A stretch of DNA of 64,000 bases from Meconema thalassinum. Taxonomy: Eukaryota > Arthropoda > Insecta > Orthoptera > Tettigoniidae. Location of the stretch: the NCBI GenBank assembly GCA_946902985.2, contig OX336388.2:292990526-293054525 (forward strand), given 5' to 3'. Position 1 is the first letter of the stretch. Each line of letters starts with the position of its first letter. The notes under the pieces were generated by a model. That model saw only the letters and a list, made by a program, of their open reading frames with translations, made no database searches and was not told where the DNA came from. The position numbers and the translations under genes are program-made. This document shows positions 21,722 to 32,795 of this stretch, in pieces.

Positions 21722-22767
21722 AGATACCACGCTGTGTCATGGGAGTTAGCGATAGTGTAATAAGGTGCTCGGTCCATACCTTTTGTGATGCCAGTAAGCT
21801 TGCATATGCCGCAACAATGTTCTTACGCTTGGGATACAATTCTTGTGTACATGTACAGCTGATACAGGCAAAGTCTAGAGTGTCACCACTCAAAGGAATG
21901 ACTATTCCAAGGCTAGAATTGTTAGCTGCAACCATTGGAGCTAGGTTAATCGCATCTTTGAAGAAAGAATTTGAAGAACTACATCCAGATTTCTTCTTCT
22001 GGACTGACTCGACTACTGTCCTCACATGGATACAGCGGGAAGATCATTGGGGAGTCTTTGTATGGAACAGGGTTCAAGAGATCAAGCGTCTTACAGCGAA
22101 GGAAGCTTGGAGGCACGTACCAGGCAATATGAACCCTGCTGATCTTCCTAGTCGTGGAAGCTCTGCTGAACAATTGCTGGAGTCTAAATGGTGGCAGGGG
22201 CCATCATGGCCACAGGGAGAGTGGCCTTCAGAAGCACCAGAACCAGATGAAGAAATGGTAAGGCTGGAGAGTAGGAAACCTATCACCTCGGCACTTCTAT
22301 GCAACGATAGTGATGTGGGTCAGCTCTACAATTTCTCCAATGATTATGAGAAAGTTGTAAGGGTCATTGGTTGGATACTGAGGTTCAGTAATTCATGTAG
22401 AAAGAAATGTGTAGCGGGTCAAAGTGAGCTGCAACAGAAGGAATTCAACGTAGCAGAGAAGTATCTCATACGATTGGTGCAAAGGGAGACTCTTAGGGGA
22501 GTCACAGATGAGAAACTTTCTACGTTGTGCTCCTTTATGGATGTCGATGGAGTCATTCGATTGAAGACGAGGATCACTGAAAGAAGTGATTTGGAGTACT
22601 TCAGGATGCCTGCAGTGTTACCTTCCAAACATCCTGTAGTTGAAAAGCTAGTGCTCGGAGCACATGTCAAATCTTGCCATGTAGGAGTGCAAGGTCTCCT
22701 AAGCCATTTGAGGGAAAAATTTTTGGATTCTAAAGGGAAGGAAAGCTATTCGAGCCATTTTGACTAA
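21688..22767 (+). pseudogene. BEL/Pao RNase H
   Basis: Encodes TFCDASKLAYAATMF, AKSRVSPLKGMTIPRLELLAA and FFWTDSTTVLTWI, then RHVPGNMNPADLPSRG, the RNase H-like and connection domains typical of BEL/Pao (Asp, Glu and Asp of the active site visible). It is in a different frame from the RT and loses frame again at a five-T run (22720-22724), where one extra base seems to be present; the integrase then continues in the other frame. Confidence 0.82.
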
Positions 22768-23854
22768 TTGCATTATCTGTCGGAGGTATGAGGCGAGAGG
22801 TATATCCGCAAATACACCAGCTCTGCCTGAACCACGAGTGCGGGATGCAGTTGCTTTCGAGACCACAGGTATCGATTTAGCAGGGCCTTTGTATTTAAGA
22901 GACAATCACAAAGTATGGATATGTCTATATACGTGTGCAGTTTACCGCGCAGTTCACCTGGAGTTGACCTCATCGTTGTCCATGGGTTCATTTCTACGAA
23001 CTTTCAGAAGATTTGTGGCTCGGCGGGGTAGACCTTCAATTGTATATACAGACAATGGTGGAAATTTTGTTGGGACAAACAATGCCTTCAGTCAGCTAGA
23101 CTGGGACAAGATTTCAAAATATAGCACTGTTCATCAGATTGACTGGCGATTCAATCCTCCCTCAGCAGCATGGTGGGAGCGCCTGATAAGGCTCCTGAAG
23201 CAACTGTTAAGGAAAACTCTTGGTAAAGCTTCACTGACCTATGAGGAGTTGGAGACAGTCGTATGTGACTGCGAAGTTGTGATGAACTCTAGACCGCTGA
23301 CATATGTGTCAGACGATAGTACCGACTTAGCCCCTATCACACCTAATATGTTTCTGTTAGATACCAAAGAAATGGGGGTACCAGACTGTGATGTGATGGA
23401 TTCTGACAACCTTAACAGAAGGAGCAGAAATCGTCAGAGGTTAAGAGACAGCTTTCGACAACGATTTAGGAATGAGTATCTAGGTCAGTTGGCCTTAGCT
23501 GCTCAAAAGAAGAGTCGCAAGTTGTTACTGGGAGAAGTTGTTCTTGTTGGAGCCGACAACCAGAAGCGAATCGATTGGCCTTTAGCTGTGGTGGAACAGC
23601 TTATTCCAGGACGCGACGGAGAAGTTCGCTTGGTGAAATTAAAGACGGCTTCAGGGGTCCTCTTTCGACCAGTTCAAAGACTAGATCCTTTGGAAATCTG
23701 TGCAGTGGAGATTCAAACAGGCAATGAACTTGTCAAGAGTGGTGGAACTGAGACAACTGTCCAAAAGAGTGTGGAAGATAGTGAGGAGGTAGTTGGACTT
23801 GTGCAAACTAGAAGTGGACGAAAAGTACAGCTGCCAGCTAGATTCCAAAAGTGA
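22760..23854 (+). pseudogene. BEL/Pao integrase
   Basis: Begins within the zinc-binding domain (CIICRR), then GIDLAGPLYLR (first catalytic Asp), IVYTDNGGNFVG (second Asp) and AAWWERLIRLLKQLLRK (Glu), followed by the DUF5641-like C-terminus (EYLGQLALAAQKKS...LGEVVLVGADNQKRIDWPLAVV). This 364-aa part is uninterrupted and is the best-preserved domain of the element, but it has no start of its own; it depended on the upstream polyprotein. Confidence 0.88.
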
Positions 23855-24016
23855 TTGTGATTTGATTGACTGATTGTTATTTTTGTTAATATTGTTATTC
23901 ATGTTCTGTGTTCTGAATTGTTGTTTTAGTTCGAGTCGTTGAGAATTTAGTCTTGACTCGAAGGTGGGAGTATGTTGGATATCGGGATATCATTTGTAAG
24001 TATGTTCCTTGATGTA

Positions 24017-24507
24017 ACAGCTATCCTTTGTTTTTTGTTAGTGCTCTTTGTATGTATTCTTTGAAAGAGTATTATTCTCTGTAATCCATGATGGAAGCAT
24101 GTATGCTATAATACAATCTCCTGCACTTAAAACTGTTTAATTATGATAAAAAGAATCTGAGAACGCCGGGTAGGCTTTTAGAACCAAAATCTATTTCTTT
24201 TAATAATCATTTCTGAGGTTTGGTCATAGAAAAATTATTGTTCTTTGTAATCAGTAATAATTTATAGATTGACAGAAAGAGGAGCAGGTGAGCTTCATAA
24301 AAAGGGAGGTAGCGCGCAATTCGCTACTCCTGTGGGGGTCCTGGCGGGGACACCAAGAACCCGCTGATGAGCCAGCTTGGTATCCTAGGCAAAAACCCAC
24401 ACAAGACACGACTCAGACCTAGAAAGATTGCTGAGTTTTAATTCACTGGCTGTGAAATACTGTATCTCAATTAATATTCTTAATATTAACTGACCCATTC
24501 CTGAAAA
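24017..24507. other. rest of BEL/Pao 3' LTR and unassigned DNA
   Basis: Should contain the remainder of the 3' LTR, but no matching 5' LTR remains to define its end. 24310-24430 looks like a different dispersed repeat (tgtgggggtcctggcggggac). Nothing coding. Confidence 0.35.
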
Positions 24508-24777
24508 ACTGCTCGAGAGTCGTTTAAGAGGGTTTGGACATGTGCTGAGGACAGGGGCTGACACTATAGCAAAGACGGGTTACATGTTGGAAGACGCCGG
24601 CAATAGACCAAAAGGACGACCAAAACAGCAGTGGGCCGATACCCTTCACAAAGATCTGAAGAGCGTCAATCTCCACCCTGACATGGTCCAGGACAGAACT
24701 AAATGGATACATCGAATCCATGTAGCGGACCCTGCCACCAGGCGGGACAAATACTGAAGGAAAAAAAGAAGAAGAAT
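24508..24777 (+). pseudogene. LINE C-terminal fragment
   Basis: Encodes SRLRGFGHVLRTGADT...NRPKGRPKQQWADTLHKDLKS...DPATRRDKY-stop (24757), the RW-GHV...GRPK-RW-DT tail found at the C-terminus of many LINE RT proteins, followed by an A/G-rich tail (24758-24777). Everything upstream is missing. Different subfamily from the 3.8-4.3 kb and 49-kb LINEs. Confidence 0.7.
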
Positions 24778-24959
24778 GGTCTTAATATAACTTTAGCCGA
24801 AGAAGGCTTCTTTGTCAGGCCGAAGCATCTACAACAATTGAGTAGTTGTTTCTTAATGTGTGTTGATTGGCGGAGTATTACTAAGAGTTTGCTAGACAGT
24901 GACCGTCCTGGACTCGAGCATTTCGTCAAATGGCAAAACAAGAGGCGTACTGAGTTATT

Positions 24960-25389
24960 ACTGCTGAATAATAGCATAATGTGGAAGTTGATAGGTTCAA
25001 CATGGGGAGCGAACCCTCAGGTTCTACGTTCAACAGCTTTGGGACCTTGCTTCGCAGCAGGAAAGTACGGATCATCAGTGTGGAGAGCATCTGCCCATAG
25101 CAAGCAAGTGGACATAGCTCTTAACGAGTTCACACGTATTGTCACTGGATGTCTGGGACCTACTCCAGTGCAGAAGATCTACCCTCTCGCTGGCATTGCA
25201 CCTCCAGCTATTCGACGCGAGGTGGCAGCAGAGAAAGAGAGACAAAAGCTTGAGACAGATCCCAACCACAAGGTGACCACTCCTCGCCTAAGATCCAGGA
25301 AGAGTTTTATTAAGAGAACAGTACCCCTCCATACCAAACCAGCGTGCGTCACTCTGGAAACAAATAGTACCAGAGGTGTTTACCCCTAA
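24960..25389 (+). pseudogene. Jockey-type LINE, C-terminal part 1
   Basis: Encodes IMWKLIGSTWGANPQVLRSTAL, then YGSSVWRASAHSKQVDIALNEFTRIVTGCLGPTPVQKIYPLAGIAPPAIRREVAAEKERQK, the strongly conserved post-RT region of Jockey-like non-LTR elements. The frame ends at 25389; the next recognisable part of the same domain order is at 26640, suggesting about 1.25 kb was inserted or rearranged between them. Confidence 0.75.
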
Positions 25390-25488
25390 AAAGAACTTTG
25401 CCTTATACCACCTGTTTGTGTTTACATTCCTGAGTTGAAAGTCGTGAAGTGGTTGTGAGTTTGGTGTCTTTTGTATTTTTTAGCGCAA

Positions 25489-25650
25489 TGGGTCGTTTGA
25501 AATCTTTTGGTAAGAGAAAGTCTAAGGAAAACCGTTATACAATGAAACTACAATGTGAAAATATCGTTGATGTAGGTGGAATTTCGTCTGTTGAAGAGGT
25601 TAGTGTTGTAGTCAACATTGCCACGTGCTCCCCTAGGGACAAGCAATAAG
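25489..25650 (+). CDS. small basic ORF, unrecognised
   Basis: From the ATG at 25489 the frame reads MGRLKSFGKRKSKENRYTMKLQCENIVDVGG... to a stop at 25647-25649 (53 aa). The start is strongly basic. It lies between the two pieces of the Jockey-type LINE, so it could be the N-terminus of a gene carried by an inserted transposon; later frames (SSKKLLPS near 25679) hint that the protein once continued. No family assigned. Confidence 0.2.
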
Positions 25651-26002
25651 CTGTAAACAATACTAATTCTTCACGTTCATCGAAGAAACTGTTGCCTTCT
25701 CAGAATTAGTGGTTGAAGACATGACTAAAAGGGCAAGGAGAATAAAGAGGAATCTTAAAAGGGCTAAGGAAGATGCAGATAATCCAGATTATGGGGCTGG
25801 AAAGTTCTGAGACCCTTCACAGGTAAGAAATTGTACTGAAAAACTTTAGCATCAATTTTCTCAGTTGTATATTTTTTTGTACGTTGGTACCATTTTTGAG
25901 AAAGTTATTATGCTAGGCCAATGAAAATTTTTCTGTGGTTTAATAAGCCCTCTGTGAATGGTAATAGGAAGGGAATTTTCAGTATGTTACCTAAGAAGAA
26001 AG

Positions 26003-26430
26003 CGGATTCGGTGGCGTAGTCGGTAGCAGGCTGAACTGCTGTGCCCAAGATAGCGGGTTCAAACCCGGCCGAAGTCGTCTGATTTTTTAAGAGCGTTAAA
26101 AATCCTTCAGTATGCCTTCCTTCGGAGGGGAAGTAAAGCCGGCGGTCCCATGTCATAGATTTATGGCATGTAAAAGATCCTTTCACAGACTAAACTTGTG
26201 TAAAGCAAAATTTTTTAGGTTATATTTCGTTAGAACGCTCTATCAAAGTTCCAACGTTCACCACTAGGTATCATTGATATCTGGTGGCGAAAGTTGGAAC
26301 TACTTGAAATTGAACGGAACTCGTAGCTCACCCTTTAGGGTGTCCGCTGGAAGCAGCTACAGACTCAGGCGAGCCGAACATGTCCTCGGACACTCCCGGC
26401 ACTAAAAGCCATACAATAAATAAATAAATA
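26003..26430 (+). mobile_element. tRNA-derived SINE with 15-bp target-site duplication
   Basis: Perfect Pol III A box TGGCGTAGTCG (26012-26022) and B box GGTTCAAACCC (26057-26067). A central conserved part (ccttcggaggggaagtaaag near 26124) and a (AAAT)n tail (26417-26430) follow. The 15-bp sequence tacctaagaagaaag flanks it exactly (25988-26002 and 26431-26445). This is a complete, young-looking SINE of 428 bp. Confidence 0.9.
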
Positions 26431-26639
26431 TACCTAAGAAGAAAGTTATGAATTTTTTAAAAGAAATTGTTTGGAAAAAATGTAATGTATTTTTTAAAAC
26501 TGCATTCTGAAAAAACTATTCAATTTCCATAAATAATCCTTCCCATTATTACAGAGAAAGGTGCATATAACAATCTCTAAAAATTTCATTGTAATAACCC
26601 AAATACGTTTTGAGTAATCTGTACCACAAAATTGAACAT

Positions 26640-26919
26640 TTAACATGGGCAAGATAGGGAGGTGGTTCTCACCTTAAACCGGATGAGAACAGGAGTGCCT
26701 AAGTGTCGTAGCAACCTTGTAAAGTGTGGTTATGCAGAAGATCCAAGATGTGACTGTGGAGAAATTCAAACTCCACAACACCTGCTCACGTGCCAAGATC
26801 TGAATGACACCTGCAGCCAGGAAGACCTTATTTTGGCCACAGACCGAGGGATAAGAGCTGCAGATTTCTGGAAAGGAAGAATATTCCGTGTGTCTCCCGG
26901 ACAAGGAAATATAATATAA
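26640..26919 (+). pseudogene. Jockey-type LINE, C-terminal part 2
   Basis: Encodes TLNRMRTGVPKCRSNLVKCGYAEDPRCDCGEIQTPQHLLTC...DLILATDRGIRAADFW, the terminal CCHC-like domain (CDCG...HLLTC) that follows the region found at 24960-25389 in Jockey-like elements. Related decayed copies lie at 43310-43565 and, inverted, at 46775-47010. Confidence 0.72.
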
Positions 26920-27469
26920 TATAAACTGCCGAATACCGTATCTCTCAATATTTGTGAATTCTATCATCTAGCCAGGGCAAACACGGCCTACTGGTCGAAT
27001 AGGATCTACCTAGCTTATAAGCTCAACGATAGCTTCTTGTGTCATCCAGATACGAGGCGATGGAAATATTCTGGTGGCGAAGCAATTTACATTTGTGTGT
27101 AACTTTCTGCTCGGAGCTCGACATTCATTTCAGATTTAATATATGTCTCCTCGGCCATTCACCCCAAGAGATAATCTTTCTCTATTAGACACAGCGCGCT
27201 ATTTGGTAGTCGTCCTACTGACAACTGAATGGCAATCTTCAATGCACACAAAACGTATTAAAATGTGGTTGCTGATAATTGTATAAATTTGAATAACTAT
27301 TATGATTATCAGGATGACATGTTTCTTTCGTAAAACCAACATCGTCAGATCTAGGCCATTCAAAATCAAAAACAAACACAAGGCAAGAAAATTGCTCGAC
27401 AAAGCGCTATTAAAACCCCCAATTGCCGCTGTCTTCCATCACTGCTGCTGCTGTGAGCATCAACTAGTA
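26920..27469. other. unassigned non-coding stretch
   Basis: Nothing recognised apart from possible LINE 3' UTR just after 26919. Confidence 0.35.
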
Positions 27470-27720
27470 AACAAAAGTTGGATGCTTTTTAGTCGGTCAA
27501 CATGATTGTACCCAAATGAGATGGGTTATTCCTTAATACTGAAAAATATTTCCATGCGATTAATAATTACGTATTTATTGATCTCATTAATCAATGTAAA
27601 AAGTTATTTTTTAGCATTAGGGAATAACCCCTCTCATTTGGTACAATCATTTTGAGACTGAAAAGCTTCAAACTTTCGTTTACTAAGGCAACACTGAGAT
27701 ATGGCTTCAAACACCATAAA
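27470..27720. repeat. two PLE leader fragments, head-to-head
   Basis: 27600-27720 matches the PLE region 5664-5772 (…ttagggaataaccc, gactgaaaagc, gtttactaaggcaacactga, atggcttcaaacacca). 27470-27536 is the same terminal part in reverse orientation. Together they form an inverted repeat around a 60-bp AT-rich spacer. The PLE subfamily here is diverged from the copies at 4.5-9.0 kb. Confidence 0.7.
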
Positions 27721-27827
27721 CTAGGAAGTAGTACTGTTTTGTGATATCGATGGTGCGCAGGAAAAGTGCAAGAATTCGTTCACATTTAGCTATGAATTTT
27801 GTTGATATCAGCTGGTTATGGGCCTAA

Positions 27828-28191
27828 TAATAATATCGTATGGCCTCGGGTGCCTGGTGCAAGCTTTGTTAATTGACACCCAGAGGGTAGCTTGCATGTC
27901 GAATTTCGTCATTCCTTTGAACGCTATGAAAGTCAAGGAGGTTAGATATCTAAACTCCTTAACACTACAGCGCTTTCAAGTAGAGAATGGAGGAACTTTG
28001 TGTTGGCGGAAAATCCCGAGATTAATTTTGCCATTGAACACGGCCTACTGAATTCAAATGGGTTCTTTAACATGCCAACAACGTATGACATGAGTATCGT
28101 GATTTTTGTCGCCTTCAAAAATCACTTACCATGGCCAGGGGCGAACCTGCAATCTTGGGGTTGGTAGTCCACTCACCCACCGTGGCAAACT
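27828..28191 (-). mobile_element. SINE with 13-bp target-site duplication
   Basis: Flanked by gttatgggcctaa at 27815-27827 and 28192-28204. The tail is (AAT)n at 27828 on; the head lies on the minus strand near 28191 with a partly decayed A box (TGGGTGAGTGG, one mismatch) and B box. A second, head-truncated copy is at 35799-36127 in the same orientation. Confidence 0.8.
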
Positions 28192-28469
28192 GTTATGGGC
28201 CTAAAACACTTGCATGAAACGTAAAAGAACAACAACATACGAGGCTGTTTTTTAAGTAAGGGTCGTTTTTATAAGCCTATAGTTAGTGTACACGCCTCTA
28301 CAAGCGTGCGCGCTACCTCCCGGCATCCTTTGCGAACAAGCAGGCGTCAGTTGCAGCTGTGTAGCTAACCTGTACGCTGAACTGTGCATATTTACAATGT
28401 TCAAGATTATTGATTCGCCCGCCGCGTGAGAGGTACCATCTGTGATACGTTTCTTTGAGTGCAAGAAAC

Positions 28470-29410
28470 ATGTCGGCTGCAGACATTCATCGTCAGCTTT
28501 GTGAGGTGTATGGTGATAATGCAATGACGGACGGGAAAGTGCGAAAGTGGCCATGAAAATGTTCATGACCATGAACGCTCAGGTCGACCATCTGTGATCA
28601 CAGATGACTTGGTGACTGCAATTGACACGAAAATTCACGACGACTGAAGATTCACGATAACCACTCTATCAATGGATTTTCCTCAAGTGTCTAGGTCTGT
28701 ACTGTATAAAATTGTGTCTGAAAACCTAAAGTTCAGGAAATTGTGCTCTCGATGCTTACCCAGACTCCTCACTGAAGACCACAAACGAAAGAGATTGGCC
28801 AGTACCCTCACTTGTTTGACTCGTTATGCCCAAGAAAGGGGTTGGCATGTTGAGTCGAATCATCACAGGAGATGAAACATGGGTATCCCATTCCACCCCT
28901 GAAACCAAGCAACAGTCAATGGAATGGCGACACTCAACCTCTCCTGTCAAGGTCAAACCCAAACAAACGCTGTCTCAGCGCAAGATCATGGCAACTGTAT
29001 TCTGGGACAGGCGTGGTGTTTTGCTGGTTGACTTTATGCCACGAGGAACGACGATCAACGCAGAAGCCTACTGCGCAACTTTGACCAAACTCCGGAATGC
29101 AGTTCAAAACAAAAGACGCGGCATGCTGACGAAGGGAATTTTGCTCCTTCACGATAACGCAAGACCTCATACTGCTGCCCGGACTCGGGAACTGATTGAC
29201 TCTTTTGGGCGGGAAGTTTTGGATCATTCACCGTATAACCCTTCGTCATCTTGGTGGGAAGCGCTTCGCCGACGATGAAAAAGTGGGAACAGCCGTGAAT
29301 TCTTGGTTGTCAAGGCAGGCGGCAAACTTTTATGCAGAGGGATTTCAGAACTTAGTTTTAAGGTATGACAAGTGCCTAACTAAACAAGGCAACTATGTAG
29401 AACAAGTAGT
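28470..29410 (+). pseudogene. mariner transposase, dead
   Basis: Reading frames from 28470 (MSAADIHRQLCEVYGDNAMTDGK) through 28826-29278 to the end near 29410 cover a mariner transposase in broken frames. First catalytic Asp in ITGDETWVSH, second in LLHDNARPHTAA. The third, normally in YSPDLAP-SDYHLF, is gone: after DHSPY the sequence reads NPSSSWW, showing a deletion plus frame change around 29240-29255. The C-terminus (FQNLVLRYDKCL...NYVEQ) follows in another frame. Several earlier stops are also present. Confidence 0.88.
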
Positions 29411-29427
29411 TCCGTGAAGAACTATAC

Positions 29428-30924
29428 AGCCTATTTTCATATATCCTGCTCATGTTAATTGCCACTATCAACATACAAAATTTCAGTTCAATTGCTGTAG
29501 CAGATTCGTAGATATTAAGAACCGTCTAAATATTTCAGATGGTCGCCAGGTTGGATTTTTATTTTTGTACTATTACATTAAGATTATTGTGTACGTGTGG
29601 TATTCAAACTTCAATCGCATGATTAGAACACAAGAAGTAAAAACGAGATTTTAAAATTACGCACAGCAGCCATCTTGTGATTATGCAAACAATTGAAATA
29701 AATTAGATGCCAGTGGATCAACATTTGTATAAGCATTTAACGTGCAACGTTTCACGGCACTCGGATAGTTAATTCGCGAGAAACGACCATTTAAATATTT
29801 ATACTTCGCGTCGCCGCCATGTTGGATTTGTGCTCCCCAGGTTACTGAAAGTCCTATAGGTGAACAGATGTTCATAGTCTCTATGAATATAAAAAATTCA
29901 GTTTGGTTGCTGTAAAAGATTCATAGATATTGAGAACCGTCTAAATAATTCGGAAGCTCACCATTTAGGATTGTTATATGTATAGGCCATAGCGTTATGT
30001 ACCATTCAAGGACAATTATTGCCTACGTTCATTATTCAAACTTTCACTTCCATCAAACGATTACGACACAAGAAATAACAACTTAATTTTAAAATTTCGC
30101 ACAGCCGCCATCTTGAGGTTATGTAAACAATTGAATTAAATTAGATGGCAATGCGTTACAATCTGCAAAATCATTTACTGTACCACATTTCACTGCGCTC
30201 AGGGAGTTAAATCACGAGAAAAGTCTATTAAAATATTTCAAATTCACTTGGTCACCATGTTCGTTTTGTACTTTACAGGTTTATGAAATATACATAGGTA
30301 AACTTGTATCAGTACCCTTTATCACCGTACAAAATTGCAGGGTGATATCTGTAATAGTTTCGGAGATATAGAATATCAGTGAAATATTTCGCACAGCCGC
30401 CATTTTGAGGTTTTGTAAACGATTGAACTAAATTATACGCCAGTGCATTACAATGTGTATATACATTTGCTGTACCAAGTTTCATTACATTTGGATAGTT
30501 AAATCGCGAGAAAAGTCTATTTAAATGTCTCAAATTCGCTTGACCACCATGTTGGTTTTTTAGTCACCAGGTTTTTGAAAGTCTCATAGGTGAACTTTCA
30601 GTAGTGCCCTTTATCACCGTACACAATTTCAGGGCGATATCGGTAATAGTTTCGGAGATATTGAATGCTAGTGAAATATTTCGCACAGCCGCCATGTTGG
30701 ATTGGTGAGACGTAACAAAATTTGAAGGGCTCGGTCGAAGTCGCCGGGAATAGTGCTATGAACTTACCGAGTTTCATTGAAATCGCTCGAGCCGTTTAGA
30801 TTTTATTAGGGGGACACACACACACACACACCTCTCTCTCTCTCGCACACACACACACACACGCACACACAAACGGACAAAAGGTGATCTCATAAGCCTA
30901 TTTTATCAAAATTGAAAATAGGCT
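29428..30924 (-). mobile_element. AGCCTATTTTC-terminated repeat element, copy 1
   Basis: Both edges carry the same inverted terminus: agcctattttca at 29428 and tgaaaataggct ending 30924. Inside are about 290-bp tandem units, marked by gcacagccgccat at about 30099, 30392 and 30682, and an (AC)n/(CT)n tract (30812-30872). It lies inside the mariner. No ORF. It is the reverse complement of copy 2 (31302-32388). Class unknown; the termini suggest a DNA-type element but no clear target-site duplication was found. Confidence 0.7.
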
Positions 30925-31301
30925 AAAAATAGAGGAAGGTATGCAAAACATAAAAATAACTGTGGTTTCAAAATAAAATGTTCGGTTAATTAAAAAAAGG
31001 CCCTTACTTAAAAAACAGTGAAAAGCGTAGGCTATAACAATAGCAATGAGTTTGCAATGCTTTGGCAGTGCCAGTTCGACAGTGCGTGTAGGCTGAATTA
31101 TGCAGTTCAATGAGGAGATATTAGAAAACCGTTACATACTCAGTAAACTCATAGACTGATTTTAATTTTTGTTGAAAATTTGAGCTAGCGCTGTGATAAA
31201 ACCAATTCTTCCGTCAATCGGTGAATTTTTCGTGCGTTGGTTAATTTACTGGCCGAGCTAGTCTCCACTTTAAAAGAGCACATAATTTAAGTGTCGTTTT
31301 T

Positions 31302-31359
31302 AGCCTATTTTCAATTTTGAAAAAAAATAGGCTTATGAGATCACCTTTTGTCCGTGTGC

Positions 31360-31399
<40 letters not shown>

Positions 31400-32388
31400 T
31401 GTGTGTGTGTGTCCTTAATAACTTTCAAACGGATGGAGCGATTTCAATGAAACTCGGTAAGTTCATAGTACTATTCCGGGCGACCTCGACCGTGCCCTTC
31501 AAATTTTGTTACGTCTCACCAATCCAACATGGCGGTTGTGCGAAATATTTCACCAGCATTCAATATCTCCGAAACTATTACCGATATCACCCTGGAATTT
31601 ATTACGGTGATAAAGGGAACTACTAGAAGTTCACCTATGTGACTTTTGAAAAACTGGTAATTACAAAACCAACATGGCGGCCACGCGAATTTGCGACTTT
31701 TAAATAGACGTTTCTCGCGATTTAACCAACCAAACTCAATAAAACTCGGTACAGTATATGTTTATACACATTGTAATGCACCGACATCTAACTTGGTTCA
31801 ATTGTTTATATAACTACAAGATGGCGGATGAGCGAAATATTTCACCGGCATTCTATATCTCTGAAACTATTAGCTGTATCACCCTGAAATTTTATACGGA
31901 GATAGAGGGCACTATTGGAAGTTCACCTATAAGACTTTCGAAAAGCGGTTAACTACAAAACGAGCATGGCGGCCAAGCGAATTTGAAATTTTTAAATAGA
32001 CCTTTCTCGCTATTTAATGTTCCAAACGCAATGAAATCTGGTACAGGAAATGTTTATACACATTGTAATGCACTGGTATCTAATTTAGTTCAATTGTTTA
32101 CATAACCTCAAGATGGCGGCTGTGCGAATTTTAAAATTAAGTTTTTATTTCTTGTGTTGTAATCAAGCGATCGAAGTGAAAGTTTGAATAATGAACCTAC
32201 GCAAGTACGCAATAATTTTCCTTCAATTGTACATGACTCTATGGCCTATACATTTAACAATTCAACATGGCGACCATCCGAAATATTTAGACGGTACTCA
32301 ATATCTACGAATCTATTACAGCAATCAAACTGAAATTTTGTATGTTGATAAAGGCAATTAACATAAGTAGGATATATGAAAATAGGCT
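31302..32388 (+). mobile_element. AGCCTATTTTC-terminated repeat element, copy 2
   Basis: Begins agcctattttcaattttg, an imperfect hairpin (31302-31334), then ttatgagatcaccttttgtccg, a (GT)n tract (31361-31412), gagcgatttcaatgaaactcgg and tandem ~290-bp units starting at about 31527 and 31819. Ends atgaaaataggct at 32388. It is inverted relative to copy 1 about 380 bp away, so 29.4-32.4 kb can fold into a long hairpin. Confidence 0.72.
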
Positions 32389-32450
32389 GTATAGTTCTTC
32401 ACGGAACTACTTGTTTACGTAGTCAGTTTACCTTCCAGGTAGGCTATTCC
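32389..32450 (-). pseudogene. mariner transposase C-terminal stub
   Basis: On the minus strand the sequence adjoining copy 2 reads as TDYVNK-stop, like the mariner C-terminus, followed by the same ttccgtgaagaactata that follows the mariner stop at 29410-29427. Too short to be certain on its own; the symmetry with copy 1 is the main evidence. Confidence 0.45.
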
Positions 32451-32610
32451 CACGGACTCAGTGAGGGATCTCACCTTTACCGCCTCTACGGGCAGTGTCC
32501 TGGAGCTTGATATCTGGTCGGGGGATACAACTCGGGAGGCGGGACTAGCGCCTCGCCCAGGCGGCGTCACCTGCAAAGCGAACAGGGGGCCTCATGAAGG
32601 ATGGGACGGG
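32448..32610 (+). repeat. dispersed SINE-like repeat fragment
   Basis: Starts cccacggactcagtgaggg, a block also present (minus strand) at about 45145-45165. No boundary or tail found. Confidence 0.35.
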
Positions 32611-32795
32611 ATGGGAATTGTTATACAGTATCAACAAAAGGTGCATTTTCGACTCATGATAAAGTAGAAAAAGTCATTTCTTAATTATAATCAAAGTACA
32701 GATTTTGAAAAAACTAGAGTAAACCATGTAAAAGTATTTTATTTCAGTCGTCGTCATTAACGATTAACTTTAGCATAGCACTGAGTGAACATTTA

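Larger units (their letters stand above)
19244..24016 (+). mobile_element. BEL/Pao LTR retrotransposon, degenerate
   Basis: The first 44 bases of an LTR (tgttggatatcggg...) occur at 19244-19287 and again, identical, at 23973-24016 after a polypurine tract (aaggtgggag). At the 5' side the LTR stops after 44 bp and jumps straight into the middle of gag, so most of the 5' LTR, the leader and the start of gag are deleted. Between lie gag, protease, RT, RNase H and integrase in BEL/Pao order. The 3' LTR continues beyond 24016 but its end was not found. Confidence 0.85.
28240..31027 (+). mobile_element. mariner element with a 1.5-kb insertion
   Basis: Left terminus ctgttttttaagtaaggg (28245-28262) and its inverse cccttacttaaaaaacag (31001-31018) mark the two ends; TA lies just outside near 28238 and 31028. 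Without the insert at 29428-30924 the element is about 1.29 kb, the normal mariner size. The outermost few bases of the two ends do not match well, so limits are approximate. Confidence 0.8.

Noticed and set aside
24367..24400. Second type of hammerhead core (ctgatgagcc...ggcaaaa)
   Set aside because: The GAAA box reads CAAAA-like and no closing stem or cleavage triplet is present.
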